The notes: generated from the sequence alone by a model not told the origin. A DNA stretch of 64,000 nt from Swaminathania salitolerans (GCF_007988945.1 NZ_BJVC01000001.1:920192-984191); one strand, 5' to 3'; counted from the stretch's first letter, positions 1 through 8,827 are shown. Program-made: numbers and translations.

Positions 1-558
1 GGCGGCCCGCAGAACGGAAAGCTGGCTCCGGCGTGCGGCGCTGCGGGGCGCAGGAAAGCCGTTGAAGACGTAAGGATGCGGCGGCAGGCCCGAAAGGGTG
101 AGCGCCAGAGTGGCTGCATTCGCTCCCGGAATCGCCCCGACCGGAAGTCCATCCGCAACCGCAGCTCTCACGAGCCTGTATCCCGGATCGGAGACGAGCG
201 GCGTGCCTGCGTCCGAAACCAGTGCCATACGTGCGCCGTTTCTCAGTCTGCCGAGCAGGGAAGGGATCCGGTCTTCCTCGTTATGATCGTGGAGAATCTG
301 TGTCGGTGTGGAAACATTATAGGCCTTGAGCAGTTTTGCAGTGACCCGTGTGTCTTCGCACAGGATCAGGTCGACGGCTTTCAGTGTCTCGATCGCCCTG
401 ATGCTCATATCGCCCAGATTGCCGATCGGGGTCGCGACGAGGGTCAGACCTGCGGAAGGCAGGGTCGCGGAAACGGGCGAAGTGTCATATGGATGCGTCG
501 GACCGTCAGGGGTCGAATCGTCAACAGGAGTATGGGTGGCAGATGATAGGTCGGACAT
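1..558 (-). CDS. rsmI: 16S rRNA (cytidine-1402-2'-O)-methyltransferase RsmI, 3' end cut by window edge
   Basis: This SAM-dependent tetrapyrrole-methylase-fold enzyme methylates the ribose of C1402 in 16S rRNA at the ribosomal P site. 186 codons are visible, all in one frame from ATG at 558 to base 1, so the C-terminal third lies outside the window. Reading from the start, the family landmarks are TLVATPIGNLGDMS, ILCEDTR, then SDAGTPLVSDPG and GAIPGANAA, in the usual order. About 35 weakly conserved residues precede the fold. The start overlaps the start of the divergent lipoprotein gene by 16 bp. No strong ribosome binding site precedes the ATG, so a start nearer the TLVATP motif is possible. 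Confidence 0.93.
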   Translation of the reverse strand, partial: MSDLSSATHTPVDDSTPDGPTHPYDTSPVSATLPSAGLTLVATPIGNLGDMSIRAIETLKAVDLILCEDTRVTAKLLKAYNVSTPTQILHDHNEEDRIPSLLGRLRNGARMALVSDAGTPLVSDPGYRLVRAAVADGLPVGAIPGANAATLALTLSGLPPHPYVFNGFPAPRSAARRSQLSVLRAA

Positions 559-2027
559 TCGGTCCCCGTCAGAACGTGGTTTCCTCCACATCGCGCAGGT
601 CGGCCTCGGCTTGCAAGGTTTCCGCTCTGGCAGGCGTCGCTCTTCTCGGTCTCAATGCATGTAGCGGCCCGACCACCGCACCGCCGCCGGGTGGGTCCGT
701 TTCCCCCGCTGCACAGGACCGGAATGCGGAGAAGCGCATCGGCATGCTCCTGCCTCTGACCGGACGTTTTGCGAAGCTGGGTCAGCAGATGGCGAATGCA
801 GCGCATATCGCCGTTCCGGACGGGCATGGCGTCGTTCTCGATATTCGCGATACCGACGCCCCGGGTCAGACCGCCGAGGGGGTCGCACGCTCTGCCCTCG
901 ATTCGGGCGATCGGGTCATACTCGGCCCTCTGACAGCGGCCCAGACCGGGGCCGTCGCAACCGTGACGCAACCGGCGGCGATCCCCGAATTCGCCTATAC
1001 CAGCGATCAGGCGCAGGCGCGCCCCGGGCTCTGGGTCATGGGCGTGACCGTGGAGCAGCAGGTGCAGCGCCTCGTCGAGGCGGCAGTGGCCGAAGGCAGA
1101 ACCTCTTTCGCGGCGTTCCTCCCGGAATCGCCCCTCGGTCATGCCCTTGCCGATGCCCTGACCCGGACCTGCGCCAGTAGGGGGCTCGCCACCCCGCGTA
1201 TCGCTTTTCATGAGCGCGATCCGGCTGCCATTGCCGCGGCGCTCAAGACATTTGCCGATCTCGATGCCCGGGAAACGCTGGCCAGGCAGAAGAAAGCGGA
1301 GCAGGCGGGTTCCGTCGGCGCGGCGAACGATCCTGCATCCGGTGGTGCGGCGCGTGGCGCCGCGACGGGTCAGCCCGATGCCGTCAATCCTCTGGGCCTC
1401 GATGCGGAACCGGCCTCCCCATCCGCTGCGTCACCCTCTGCTCCATCCTCCTCCGCAACGTCCTCTACGGTCCCGTCTGCCGGCGCCTCTTCAGCTTCCG
1501 CATCGTCTTCCGCTGCCGCTCCGGAGGGCGCATCGCGTCAGGATCCGGTTTTCCCGCCCCCCTCTTTCGACGTGCTCCTGCTGGGCGATACGGGGCTTCA
1601 GCTCGCCGCCGTGATCGACGGCATGAAGCAGGCCCATATCGACCCGCGGCAGACGCGGATTCTCGGACCGGGCCTCTGGGCGGCTTTCGTTGCAAAACTC
1701 GGGGCGCTGCAAGGCGGATGGTTCGCCGCTCCGGATCCCTCCTCGCGTCGCGACTTCGCGCAGCGCTATCGCAGCCGCTACGGCTATACGCCATCCGTGC
1801 TCGCCAATGTCGCCTATGATACGGCAACGATGGCGGCAGTGCTCAGCCAGACACCGGACGGCTTCTCCCGGCAATCGCTGCTTCGGCCGGACGGGTTTGC
1901 CGGAGCGGATGGGACATTCGTGCTGCGACAGGACGGGACGGTGGCCCGCGGTCTCGCCGTTTTCGAGATCCTGCCCCATGGCGGCATGAAAATGTCGTCC
2001 AGCGCGCCACGGCGTCTGACGCAGTAA
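543..2027 (+). CDS. LpoA/YraM-like penicillin-binding protein activator, lipoprotein
   Basis: 494 residues with a lipoprotein signal: a hydrophobic stretch ending in the lipobox LNAC puts the acylated Cys near residue 40. The rest resembles the periplasmic-binding-protein fold of LpoA-type activators of class A PBPs: an early GMLLPLTGRFA segment, then ILGPLT, FAYTSD and a C-terminal VAYDTATMAA segment. Divergent pairing with rsmI is the arrangement common for this family. A Ser/Ala/Pro-rich low-complexity insert (about bases 1300-1550) splits the ligand-binding fold. The start was taken as ATG at 543, which places the signal near the N terminus. An in-frame upstream start at 489 would run further into rsmI. 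Family membership is likely; the PBP partner is inferred. Confidence 0.82.
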   Translation: MIGRTFGPRQNVVSSTSRRSASACKVSALAGVALLGLNACSGPTTAPPPGGSVSPAAQDRNAEKRIGMLLPLTGRFAKLGQQMANAAHIAVPDGHGVVLDIRDTDAPGQTAEGVARSALDSGDRVILGPLTAAQTGAVATVTQPAAIPEFAYTSDQAQARPGLWVMGVTVEQQVQRLVEAAVAEGRTSFAAFLPESPLGHALADALTRTCASRGLATPRIAFHERDPAAIAAALKTFADLDARETLARQKKAEQAGSVGAANDPASGGAARGAATGQPDAVNPLGLDAEPASPSAASPSAPSSSATSSTVPSAGASSASASSSAAAPEGASRQDPVFPPPSFDVLLLGDTGLQLAAVIDGMKQAHIDPRQTRILGPGLWAAFVAKLGALQGGWFAAPDPSSRRDFAQRYRSRYGYTPSVLANVAYDTATMAAVLSQTPDGFSRQSLLRPDGFAGADGTFVLRQDGTVARGLAVFEILPHGGMKMSSSAPRRLTQ

Positions 2028-2345
2028 GGCTCGGAACGCAAAAAAGGGGCGGCCTCCGGTCTTCCACCGGGGCCGTCCCGTGCGGTCGAACCATTGCAAT
2101 CGTATCAGGCCCCGTCTCGATTCTGCTGTGTTCAATCCGGTTCGTGCCCGGCCTCGTTCCTGTCGGGTCCGGCAATCCTCATGACCCCGGTGGTCCGTAA
2201 GCGCCGACAGGAATGCTCGCTCAGCGCGTTCGGGCGCACGGATACCCAGCGAGGCCTGGGCCATGCTTCGGGTCTCGCCTCCCGGCTGTGCCCCTGTCAC
2301 GCTGTACCGATCATCGCGTCCCGGCAGAACCCGACGGTGACAGCC
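2028..2345. other. 318-bp stretch without a gene
   Basis: It lies between two genes whose 3' ends face each other. Apart from the stem-loop at 2040-2079 I see no reading frame with coding character, no repeat and no RNA gene here. Confidence 0.5.
2040..2079 (-). terminator. Rho-independent terminator for minus-strand transcripts
   Basis: An 11-bp GC-rich stem (2046-2056 with 2069-2079, two G-U pairs) surrounds a 12-nt loop. Read on the minus strand it is followed directly by six Ts (2045-2040). It would stop transcription from the small minus-strand gene ending at 2346 before it enters the lipoprotein gene. In the plus direction there is no T-tract, so it would act as a hairpin only. Confidence 0.65.
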
Positions 2346-2717
2346 TCAGGCAGCGGCGATGGATTTGAGCGGGAGAACAGGCCGGATCGTGTGCAGGGCG
2401 TGTTCGAGGCTGGGAAACAGGCCCAGCTCATATTCGCGGATATGATCGATGAGCACCCATCTCATGCCGCGTGGCTTGATCATATAGGCCGGATCCGCAT
2501 TTTCGCGGACCCATACGAGAATATGGGCGACCGTCTCTTCGCGTCCGTTGAGGCATTCCGTCTCTACATCGGCGTCGCACAGCCCCATCGCCAGGCCGGC
2601 CTGGAGCCATTGCGAAAGATACTCGCGATGACGGGGCAGCACGTTGAAACGCAGTGGAATCACATTGCTGAGAGGTGCTGGAGTTTCGTGATTGGGAAAC
2701 GGCAGCGTCTGGGCCAT
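2346..2717 (-). CDS. Conserved-looking hypothetical protein, 123 aa
   Basis: I do not recognise a named family. The product is a soluble acidic/aromatic protein without signal peptide or membrane segment. Landmarks are VIPLRFNVLPRH, QWLQAGLAMG and HILVWVRENADPAY. The start was chosen at ATG 2717 because GAGGA sits 8 nt upstream; an in-frame ATG ten codons earlier (2747) lacks such a site. Codon use looks like the neighbours and the opposite strand is less protein-like. It is the last gene before the terminator at 2040-2079 and lies downstream of the lipid A genes, but about 190 bp separates it from lpxL, so it may have its own promoter. Confidence 0.6.
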   Translation of the reverse strand: MAQTLPFPNHETPAPLSNVIPLRFNVLPRHREYLSQWLQAGLAMGLCDADVETECLNGREETVAHILVWVRENADPAYMIKPRGMRWVLIDHIREYELGLFPSLEHALHTIRPVLPLKSIAAA

Positions 2718-2904
2718 ACGTTGCGTCCTCATGTCTGGTTCGTTCATGAGGCTAGACGGCAGAACTGGCGCTTCTCAACGTAAAATTGCGTGTCTCGCCG
2801 CTGCGGAGCAATCGTAAACGGATGGTGTTGCCAAAAAGCAATGGTTCGTTTCGCCCGCGCTCATATGACGCAGGCGTAAGCATAATGGTCTTTTCTGGCA
2901 GTAA

Positions 2905-3828
2905 TCAGCGCTTCTGTCTGGCGTAAAGCGCCTTGGGCCAGCGTCTGTGAAGCCAGAGCCAGCTTCCCGGGATCTCGCGGATCCATTCCTCCATCTGATC
3001 GTTGAGCTGCTGCGTGAGCGCGCCGATCTCGTCCTGTCTCGGCGCCCGGGGATCGGGACGGAGGACCCTGCCCACCTCGAGATGAAGACGCGCAGGCCCG
3101 AGACGGACGATACGCCCGGTCACGATGGGGCAGTCATAGCGATGGGCGAAGGTCGCCGCGGCCGAGGCCGTCATGGCAGGCAGATTGAAAAACCGGCACT
3201 CGATCCCGTCATTCATCTTCTGGTCACCCAGAATACCCAGATGATGCCCATGAGCCAGATGACGCAGCGCCTGACGGGCGCCCTTCGCGCCCTTGGCGAA
3301 CATCGGCACGTCTTCCCCCATGGCGCGTATGCGCAGGCGTCTGATCAGCCGGTCGATCAGCGGGTTTCCTGCCGCGCGGTAGAAGGAGGCGAAGGGCAGG
3401 CCGTACCGGGCAACCACAGGCGGCAGCATCTCCCAGTTGCCGATATGACCCGAGAAGAAGATGACGGGCCGGTTTTCCTCCCGGATCGCTTCCAGTACCG
3501 GGGCGCCATCGATGCTCCAGCCCGGCCCCGAGGGTGTGTCCTGCTTCAGGCGGGAGAGGTGGCAGAACTCCCCGATCGTTCGTCCCAGATTATCCCAGAC
3601 ATCGCGGACAATCCGCTTGCGGGCCGCTTCATCCAGCTTCGGCATGGCGAGGCCAAGATTCATGTCGGCCACATGCGAGACCGGCAGATGGGGGCCGATC
3701 GTGCGCGCAACCCATCCTCCGAGATTCGAGGCCCAGACCGGTGGGAGGCAGGACAGGCAGGCGAGCAGGCCGCGCGCCACCGCATATTCGGCGTAATGGC
3801 GCAAGGCTGGGAGGTGTTTCTGGCTCAT
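2905..3828 (-). CDS. lpxL: Kdo2-lipid A acyltransferase (LpxL/HtrB family)
   Basis: This inner-membrane-associated lysophospholipid-acyltransferase-like enzyme adds a secondary acyl chain to Kdo2-lipid IVA. The 307-residue length is normal. The catalytic H-x4-E motif is present as HIGNWE after a FFSG segment, followed by SFYRAAGNPLID and GILGDQK, and the C-terminal SWLWLHRRWP box typical of the family. The N terminus holds one amphipathic/hydrophobic segment (ARGLLACLSCLPPVWA). It follows lpxK by 9 nt and is the third gene of the block waaA fusion-lpxK-lpxL. Which acyl donor and position it uses cannot be told (LpxL versus LpxM/LpxP). Confidence 0.9.
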   Translation of the reverse strand: MSQKHLPALRHYAEYAVARGLLACLSCLPPVWASNLGGWVARTIGPHLPVSHVADMNLGLAMPKLDEAARKRIVRDVWDNLGRTIGEFCHLSRLKQDTPSGPGWSIDGAPVLEAIREENRPVIFFSGHIGNWEMLPPVVARYGLPFASFYRAAGNPLIDRLIRRLRIRAMGEDVPMFAKGAKGARQALRHLAHGHHLGILGDQKMNDGIECRFFNLPAMTASAAATFAHRYDCPIVTGRIVRLGPARLHLEVGRVLRPDPRAPRQDEIGALTQQLNDQMEEWIREIPGSWLWLHRRWPKALYARQKR

Positions 3829-3837
3829 CGGGGGGAT

Positions 3838-4830
3838 CTACTGCGTCAGGCCGAGACGGTCCAGAAGGCGCTCGGGCGCTTGCGGGTCCGACCAGAGAAG
3901 TTCGACATCGATGGCAATCACGTCGCTTCTGAGCCAGTCGGGCAATTTGACGAGGTCCTTGCGGGTCGTCACGAGCGAGATGCCGGGTTGTCTGGCAAGG
4001 GCGGAGAGCCGACGGCAGTCACGTTCGCTGTACGTGTGATGATCGGGGAAAGAGAGCGTCCTCACCGGGGTTACGCCTGCCTCGATCAGCATATCGAAAA
4101 ACTTCTGCGGGCGTCCGATTCCCGCAAAAGCGATGACCTGACGCCCGGGCAGACGCCTTATCGTGGCTTCGGGGATGAGGCGTGCGGCAAGAAAGGGGAG
4201 GTTTTCCGGCAGGCGTGCTGCCATGCCGGTCTCGTCGCGGCCGATCAGGATGATGGCATCGGCCCGGGCGAATCCCTGGTTTGCAGGCTCGCGCAAAGGG
4301 CCGGCCGGAAAAACGCGCCCGTTACCGAGCCCCACACCGCCATCGACGGTCACGAGGCGCAGATCCTGATGCAGGGTCAGGTTTTGCAGGCCGTCATCCA
4401 TCAGCAGGCATCCGGCTCCGGCTTCCCGGGCGAGCCGCGCCGTCGCCGCACGATCGGCCCCGATCCAGACAGGGAAATCCTGTGCGAGCATGAGCGGTTC
4501 GTCCCCGACATCCCGGGCGTCATGATGCTGCGTATCGACACGGATCGGCCCTGTCAGGCGTCCTCCATAGCCGCGGCTCAGAATGTGCGGCCGCGCGCCG
4601 CGCGCTGCGAGGCGGGTGGCGAGATCGCGCACGAGAATGGTCTTTCCCGTGCCGCCCATGCTCAGATTCCCGCAACACAGCACCGGGATGTCGACGCGCG
4701 CGGTGGTGCTGCGCAGGCGACGGAGGGCAGCAGCGGCGCCGAATGCCCATGAAAAAGGAAGAAGGACCCGCGCCGGCCATGGCAGGGTGCTGCGACGCCA
4801 GAACTGCGGGGCTTCGCGTGTTATGCGCAT
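3838..4830 (-). CDS. lpxK: Tetraacyldisaccharide 4'-kinase LpxK
   Basis: LpxK phosphorylates the 4' position of tetraacyldisaccharide-1-phosphate to give lipid IVA at the inner membrane. The 330 residues begin with the membrane-anchor helix region (WPARVLLPFSWAFGAAAALR), then the Walker A motif GGTGKT near residue 60, ILSRGYGGR, and the DDGLQN motif conserved in the family. The C-terminal part carries FAGIGRPQKFF and FPDHHTYSE, also characteristic. The start codon overlaps the end of the waaA fusion gene by 10 bp, so translation is probably coupled, and lpxL follows 9 nt after the stop. Confidence 0.95.
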   Translation of the reverse strand: MRITREAPQFWRRSTLPWPARVLLPFSWAFGAAAALRRLRSTTARVDIPVLCCGNLSMGGTGKTILVRDLATRLAARGARPHILSRGYGGRLTGPIRVDTQHHDARDVGDEPLMLAQDFPVWIGADRAATARLAREAGAGCLLMDDGLQNLTLHQDLRLVTVDGGVGLGNGRVFPAGPLREPANQGFARADAIILIGRDETGMAARLPENLPFLAARLIPEATIRRLPGRQVIAFAGIGRPQKFFDMLIEAGVTPVRTLSFPDHHTYSERDCRRLSALARQPGISLVTTRKDLVKLPDWLRSDVIAIDVELLWSDPQAPERLLDRLGLTQ

Positions 4831-6794
4831 GACAGCGCGTCAAGTCGGGCGAGGAGCGTCTCGGGCGGCATCTCATCGCTCTGGATTGCGGCGCGGGCCA
4901 TGCGAGCCTGCTCTTTCCTCATCTCGGGGTTTTTCACGCTTTCCACGATCCAACCTGCCAGTTCATCTGCATCGTGTATAGTCGTTACATGGTCGCGGAG
5001 TTGCGCAAAGGCAGGGCCGAAATTGTCGTGCCAGGGCCCGGTCGCTATCGCGGTATCGAGTCTCACGGCCTCGAACGGATTATGACCCCCTCCCGGCGGG
5101 AGGAGGGAATTGCCGATGAAGGCGCATTGCGCCAGCCGGTAGAAAAGCCCCAGCTCGCCGAGCGTGTCGGCGATCCAGACCGGGTCCGTGGCGGCGGGAT
5201 CGGCGCGCTCCGACCGGCGCGGCGGTTCGGGCCGGGCAAGACGTGCGATCGCGGCACCGCGCACCGGATGACGCGGAACGAGAATGGCGAGAAGGTCGGG
5301 GATGACGCGCCGGGCCTGGCTCGCCGCCTCGAGAACGATCTCGTCCTCCCCCGGATGGGTGGACGCGGCGAGGAAGACGGGACGATGCCCGATACAGGCA
5401 CGCAGCCGCTCGAGCTCGACCGCGTCGCATCCGGGAGGCGGTGCATTCTGTTTCAGATCGCCATGGGTTTCGACATCGCGCACGCCCAGAGCGCGAAAAC
5501 GGTGCGCATCGTCGCTGCCTCGGGCGGCGACGAGGGCAAGCCGCTCGAAAAGGGGACCTGCAAGGAAGGAGAGGTGCTTCCACCGGCGCCAGGATCGCTC
5601 CGACAGACGCGCATTCAGGACCGCGACCGGAATGGCGCGGCGCGCGCATTGCCTGAGCATGCCCGGCCAGAGCTCGCTATCGGTCAGAAGGAGCATGCCC
5701 GGCGACCAGTGATCGAGAAAGCGGCGGGTCCAGTATGCGACGTCATAGGGGATGAACTGGTGCATGACCGTGCCCCGGGTGGCCCGGGTGCCGCTGGCAT
5801 CCGGGGATTCGTCCTGATCCCGTGCGGAAATGAAGCGCGCGAGGATTTCGGCGCCGCCGGTCGTGGCACTGGTCACCAGGATATGACGCGCGGGATGACG
5901 CAGGGACATCGCCTCGATCAGAGGCAGGACGGAGCGGGTCTCTCCGACGCTCGCGGCATGGATCCAGACGAGCTCGCCGGGCGGACGCCGGATCGTTGCG
6001 CGACCGCGCCGCTCGCCGAGACGGCTGCGGATTTCCTTGCCGCGACGGAGCCTGTGGAGACTCATCAGACGCAGGGCCGGAACGAGTGCGAGCCCGAGCC
6101 CTTCCCAGATCCTGTCCGGGAGCGTCGCCCTGCCCAGACGGTGCCAGTGCCTTGCCCGGGCGGAGAGCGCGTTGAGCCGGGACGTGATCGTCTCGCTCGT
6201 GCTCCCCTCCGGGACGGGAGGGCCATAAAGAATTACGCCGCGCCCCCATGGGAGCGGCAACGACAGGCCGTCCCAGCTCGGAAGACGCAACGCCGTCGTC
6301 CACGCCCCCAGAGGGACCAGAGGCTTTCCGGTGAGGCGCAGCAATCCTTCCGTTCCGGGCTGGGCGATCTCGGCCGGGCCTCTCGGGCCATCCGGGGTGA
6401 TGGCAAAGACCGAACCCCTTTGCAGTTCGAGGCAGGCCCGTCTGAAGGCACGGCTGCCGCCCTTGTTCTTGCCTTTACGGTCGCTCGACCCCTCGATTCC
6501 CTCAATCCCCCACGGGGCTACGAGATCGCTGATGAAGCGGCCATCGCGGTTCCGGCTGATCATGACCTTGATGACCAGGGTCGGGTTCTTGTTGCGCGCC
6601 CAGCTGCAAAGCGCGGGCAGGAGCAGGAGCGAGCGATGCCAGGCGGCGACGATCGCCCCCTGACCGGCACGGTCCCCGGTCTGCGTCAGGATGGGCACAC
6701 TCGTCGCGGCGCCCGAGATCGTCCAGCGCGTCGTATGCAGGGCGAGGCCCAGATAGGCCCGGGCCAGAGACCGCAGCGCTGTCCGGAGAGTCAT
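4821..6794 (-). CDS. waaA: Fused DUF374 acyltransferase-like domain + Kdo transferase WaaA
   Basis: A 657-residue two-domain protein. Residues 1 to about 205 form a DUF374 lysophospholipid-acyltransferase-like domain (AAWHRSLLLLPAL, MISRNRDGRFI, FAITPDGPRGP). From about residue 225 a complete 3-deoxy-D-manno-octulosonic acid transferase follows: the membrane-proximal helix with RGKEIRSRLGERRG, IHAASVGET with the catalytic Glu, LLTDSELWPGM, VLNARLSERS, and the nucleotide-sugar-binding GGGHNPFEA. WaaA transfers Kdo from CMP-Kdo to lipid IVA. I found no ATG, GTG or TTG at the junction that would start a separate WaaA. The start was taken at ATG 6794, before TLRTALRSLARAYLG; upstream in-frame ATGs precede non-conserved sequence. 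First gene of the lipid A block. Confidence 0.87.
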   Translation of the reverse strand: MTLRTALRSLARAYLGLALHTTRWTISGAATSVPILTQTGDRAGQGAIVAAWHRSLLLLPALCSWARNKNPTLVIKVMISRNRDGRFISDLVAPWGIEGIEGSSDRKGKNKGGSRAFRRACLELQRGSVFAITPDGPRGPAEIAQPGTEGLLRLTGKPLVPLGAWTTALRLPSWDGLSLPLPWGRGVILYGPPVPEGSTSETITSRLNALSARARHWHRLGRATLPDRIWEGLGLALVPALRLMSLHRLRRGKEIRSRLGERRGRATIRRPPGELVWIHAASVGETRSVLPLIEAMSLRHPARHILVTSATTGGAEILARFISARDQDESPDASGTRATRGTVMHQFIPYDVAYWTRRFLDHWSPGMLLLTDSELWPGMLRQCARRAIPVAVLNARLSERSWRRWKHLSFLAGPLFERLALVAARGSDDAHRFRALGVRDVETHGDLKQNAPPPGCDAVELERLRACIGHRPVFLAASTHPGEDEIVLEAASQARRVIPDLLAILVPRHPVRGAAIARLARPEPPRRSERADPAATDPVWIADTLGELGLFYRLAQCAFIGNSLLPPGGGHNPFEAVRLDTAIATGPWHDNFGPAFAQLRDHVTTIHDADELAGWIVESVKNPEMRKEQARMARAAIQSDEMPPETLLARLDALSCA

Positions 6795-6942
6795 CGGAAA
6801 CCCGCTGCAGGGCGATCTGCGATGGGGAGAACTGCGGCGAGCGGGCACATACCGCGCGGGTAGCATGTCCGGGGCGGTATGGCAAAAAGCCGCGCATCGA
6901 GGGGAGGGCGCGCCCTCGGGATGCACGCCCGACCGAAGGCGA

Positions 6943-7830
6943 TCAGCGGCTCATGAGAACCGTGATCGTCGCGTTCTCGAGCACATGGCGGGTCGCGCCG
7001 CCGAGAATCATCTGGCGCAGTCTGGAATGCGAATAGGCGCCCATCGAGAGCATGTCCGCGCCGAAATCGCTGCAGGCCTGAAGGATCCCCGCGCCGATAT
7101 TGCGATCGATGGCGTGAAAGCGCCGTATCTCGGCCTCGACGCCGTGAAGTCTGAGATAGTCCTGTACCGTTTCCGCCTCGGGGCCGCGGCGATGATAATC
7201 GACACTCGCGAGAATCTGGACCGCCTCCGCCTTGCGGGCGAACGGGATCGCGCCGCGAAGGGCGGACCCTGCCTCCGCCGTCCCGTTCCAGGCGATGCAG
7301 AGCCGTCGCCCCGCGCTCTCGGGCGGGGTGGGCGGGGCGATCACGAGCGGACAGCCGCTGTCGTACAGCACGGCATGCAGAACCTCAGAGGCACGCGCAT
7401 TGTCGCTTACCCCGAGATGGGGCATCAGGGTCAGGTCCGACAGGCGCGCGCGCCAGGTGACGGCCTCATGTTCGGAGCCGGTGAGGAATTCGAGCGAGGC
7501 GCTGAGGCGGGATTGCGCGAGAGGATCCTCTTCCAGAAAACCGTGTTTGGGAACGATATCGTTCTCGCGAACGAAAGCGTCGAATTTCAGCCTTACCTGT
7601 AGCATCCTGCGATGCGCCTCATGTTCGGCAGCCTCCATCATCTCGCCGATCATCGCGCTGGAGAGGCCTTCGCCTGTCAGGGCGGCCATCTCGTTCGGGT
7701 CGTCCCCGACCATGACCGTCGAGAGATGGGCGTTGAAAGCGCGGGCGTGGAGCAGGCCCACGCGCAGGACAGCGTCGATATTGCCCGCCCCGTTGAGCGG
7801 AACGAGGATGTTTCTGACGTCGTTGGCCAT
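6943..7830 (-). CDS. Universal stress protein (UspA family)
   Basis: 295 residues, long enough for two tandem Usp modules. The N-terminal one starts with NILVPLNGAGNIDAVLRVG. The C-terminal one ends in GAYSHSRLRQMILGG-ATRHVLEN, the family's ATP-binding G-x2-G-x9-G-type loop, and VLMSR. It probably acts as a cytoplasmic stress-response factor; a specific role cannot be read from the sequence. ATG 7830 was chosen because GGAG sits 6 nt upstream and the residues upstream of it are not conserved-looking. It is monocistronic: the neighbours are more than 100 bp away on both sides. Confidence 0.88.
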   Translation of the reverse strand: MANDVRNILVPLNGAGNIDAVLRVGLLHARAFNAHLSTVMVGDDPNEMAALTGEGLSSAMIGEMMEAAEHEAHRRMLQVRLKFDAFVRENDIVPKHGFLEEDPLAQSRLSASLEFLTGSEHEAVTWRARLSDLTLMPHLGVSDNARASEVLHAVLYDSGCPLVIAPPTPPESAGRRLCIAWNGTAEAGSALRGAIPFARKAEAVQILASVDYHRRGPEAETVQDYLRLHGVEAEIRRFHAIDRNIGAGILQACSDFGADMLSMGAYSHSRLRQMILGGATRHVLENATITVLMSR

Positions 7831-8065
7831 GGTGATCTCCTTGGGTTCCGCCGCGGATCCTGCTGCGCCTCTGCATGGAACGGCCGTGGCAAACACGGGT
7901 TCGACAGGGCGCAGAAGCGGCGCATGAGCGACGCGGGTGCAGTGGAGCAGAACCCGCGGGATACAGGCAAGAGAGAACCGGAAACCGTCCGACCCCGGAC
8001 AGTTCCGCCCGGCCGGTCAGGCTCGGTCGGCCCTGCTTGTGTCCTTTCCGGGGTTCCGGCCGTGA

Positions 8066-8677
8066 TTACGGATAGAGGCGGGTCGTGACCCAGTCGTTCT
8101 CCTGACGTGTCCAGACGGCGCGATCATGCATGCGATAGGGACGGTCCTGCCAGAATTCCATCTGGTCGGGGAGGACGCGGAACCCGGACCAGTTGGGCGG
8201 CCGCTCGGGTTCGCGCCCCTCGTAACGCGCGCTTGCCGCCTCGATTCGACGCTCGAACTCGGCCCGGTCGCTGAGCGGACGGGACTGGTCGGAAGCGATG
8301 GCGCCGATACGGGAATTGCGACTCCTGCTTGCGAAATAGCGGTCGGCTTCAGCATCGGTCACTGCTTCGACCGGACCCTCGATACGGATCTGCCGGCGAA
8401 GCGACTTCCAGTGGAACAGAAGGGCGGCGAAGGGATTCTCGGCGAGATCCTCGCCCTTGCGGCTCTCGAGATTGGTGTAGAAGACGAATCCGCGCTCATC
8501 GAATCCCTTGAGCAGGATCATGCGCACCGATGGCCTGCCAGCGGCATTCGCCGTGGCGAGCGCCATGGCATTCGGATCGTTGGGCTCATGCGTCTCTGCT
8601 TCCGCGAGCCAGTCCGCGAAAAGCGCAAACGGATCGGCATCCAGCGGAATCAGGGGGGGGGTCGTTGGCTCGGTCAT
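8066..8677 (-). CDS. pdxH: Pyridoxamine 5'-phosphate oxidase PdxH
   Basis: This FMN-dependent oxidase converts pyridoxine or pyridoxamine 5'-phosphate to pyridoxal 5'-phosphate, the last step of vitamin B6 supply. The 203-residue length is standard. Visible motifs are RPSVRMILLKGFDERGFVFYTN (FMN site), FHWKSLRRQIRIEG, SRIGAIASDQS, and the C-terminal FRVLPDQMEFWQ followed by RLYP, the PdxH signature and terminus. It is divergent from fabI across 150 bp that must hold both promoters. Confidence 0.95.
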   Translation of the reverse strand: MTEPTTPPLIPLDADPFALFADWLAEAETHEPNDPNAMALATANAAGRPSVRMILLKGFDERGFVFYTNLESRKGEDLAENPFAALLFHWKSLRRQIRIEGPVEAVTDAEADRYFASRSRNSRIGAIASDQSRPLSDRAEFERRIEAASARYEGREPERPPNWSGFRVLPDQMEFWQDRPYRMHDRAVWTRQENDWVTTRLYP

Positions 8678-8827
8678 GGGGAAGGGGCTCCTGCACCGTT
8701 TTGTTCTCTGCCTGCATGCGGCTTCACGACCTGAACGTGTCGTCCCGACACTTGTTTGCGTCGCTGGCTTGTGCGACGAAGCAGAGCATTATTATTTCTT
8801 TTTCTGACATTAACCGGGATCTGCCTT
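8678..8827. promoter_or_regulatory. Divergent promoter region pdxH/fabI
   Basis: 150 bp between the two divergent starts. The stretch just before fabI is locally AT-rich, and a -10-like TATTAT at 8790-8795 precedes fabI by 33 bp, with a poor -35 (TTGTGC, 8769-8774, 15-bp spacer). The assignment is a guess from composition. Confidence 0.35.

Noticed and set aside
4974..6863. Plus-strand open frame of 629 codons
   Set aside because: Antisense to the waaA fusion; composition is a GC-frame shadow, rich in Arg/Gly, with no motifs.
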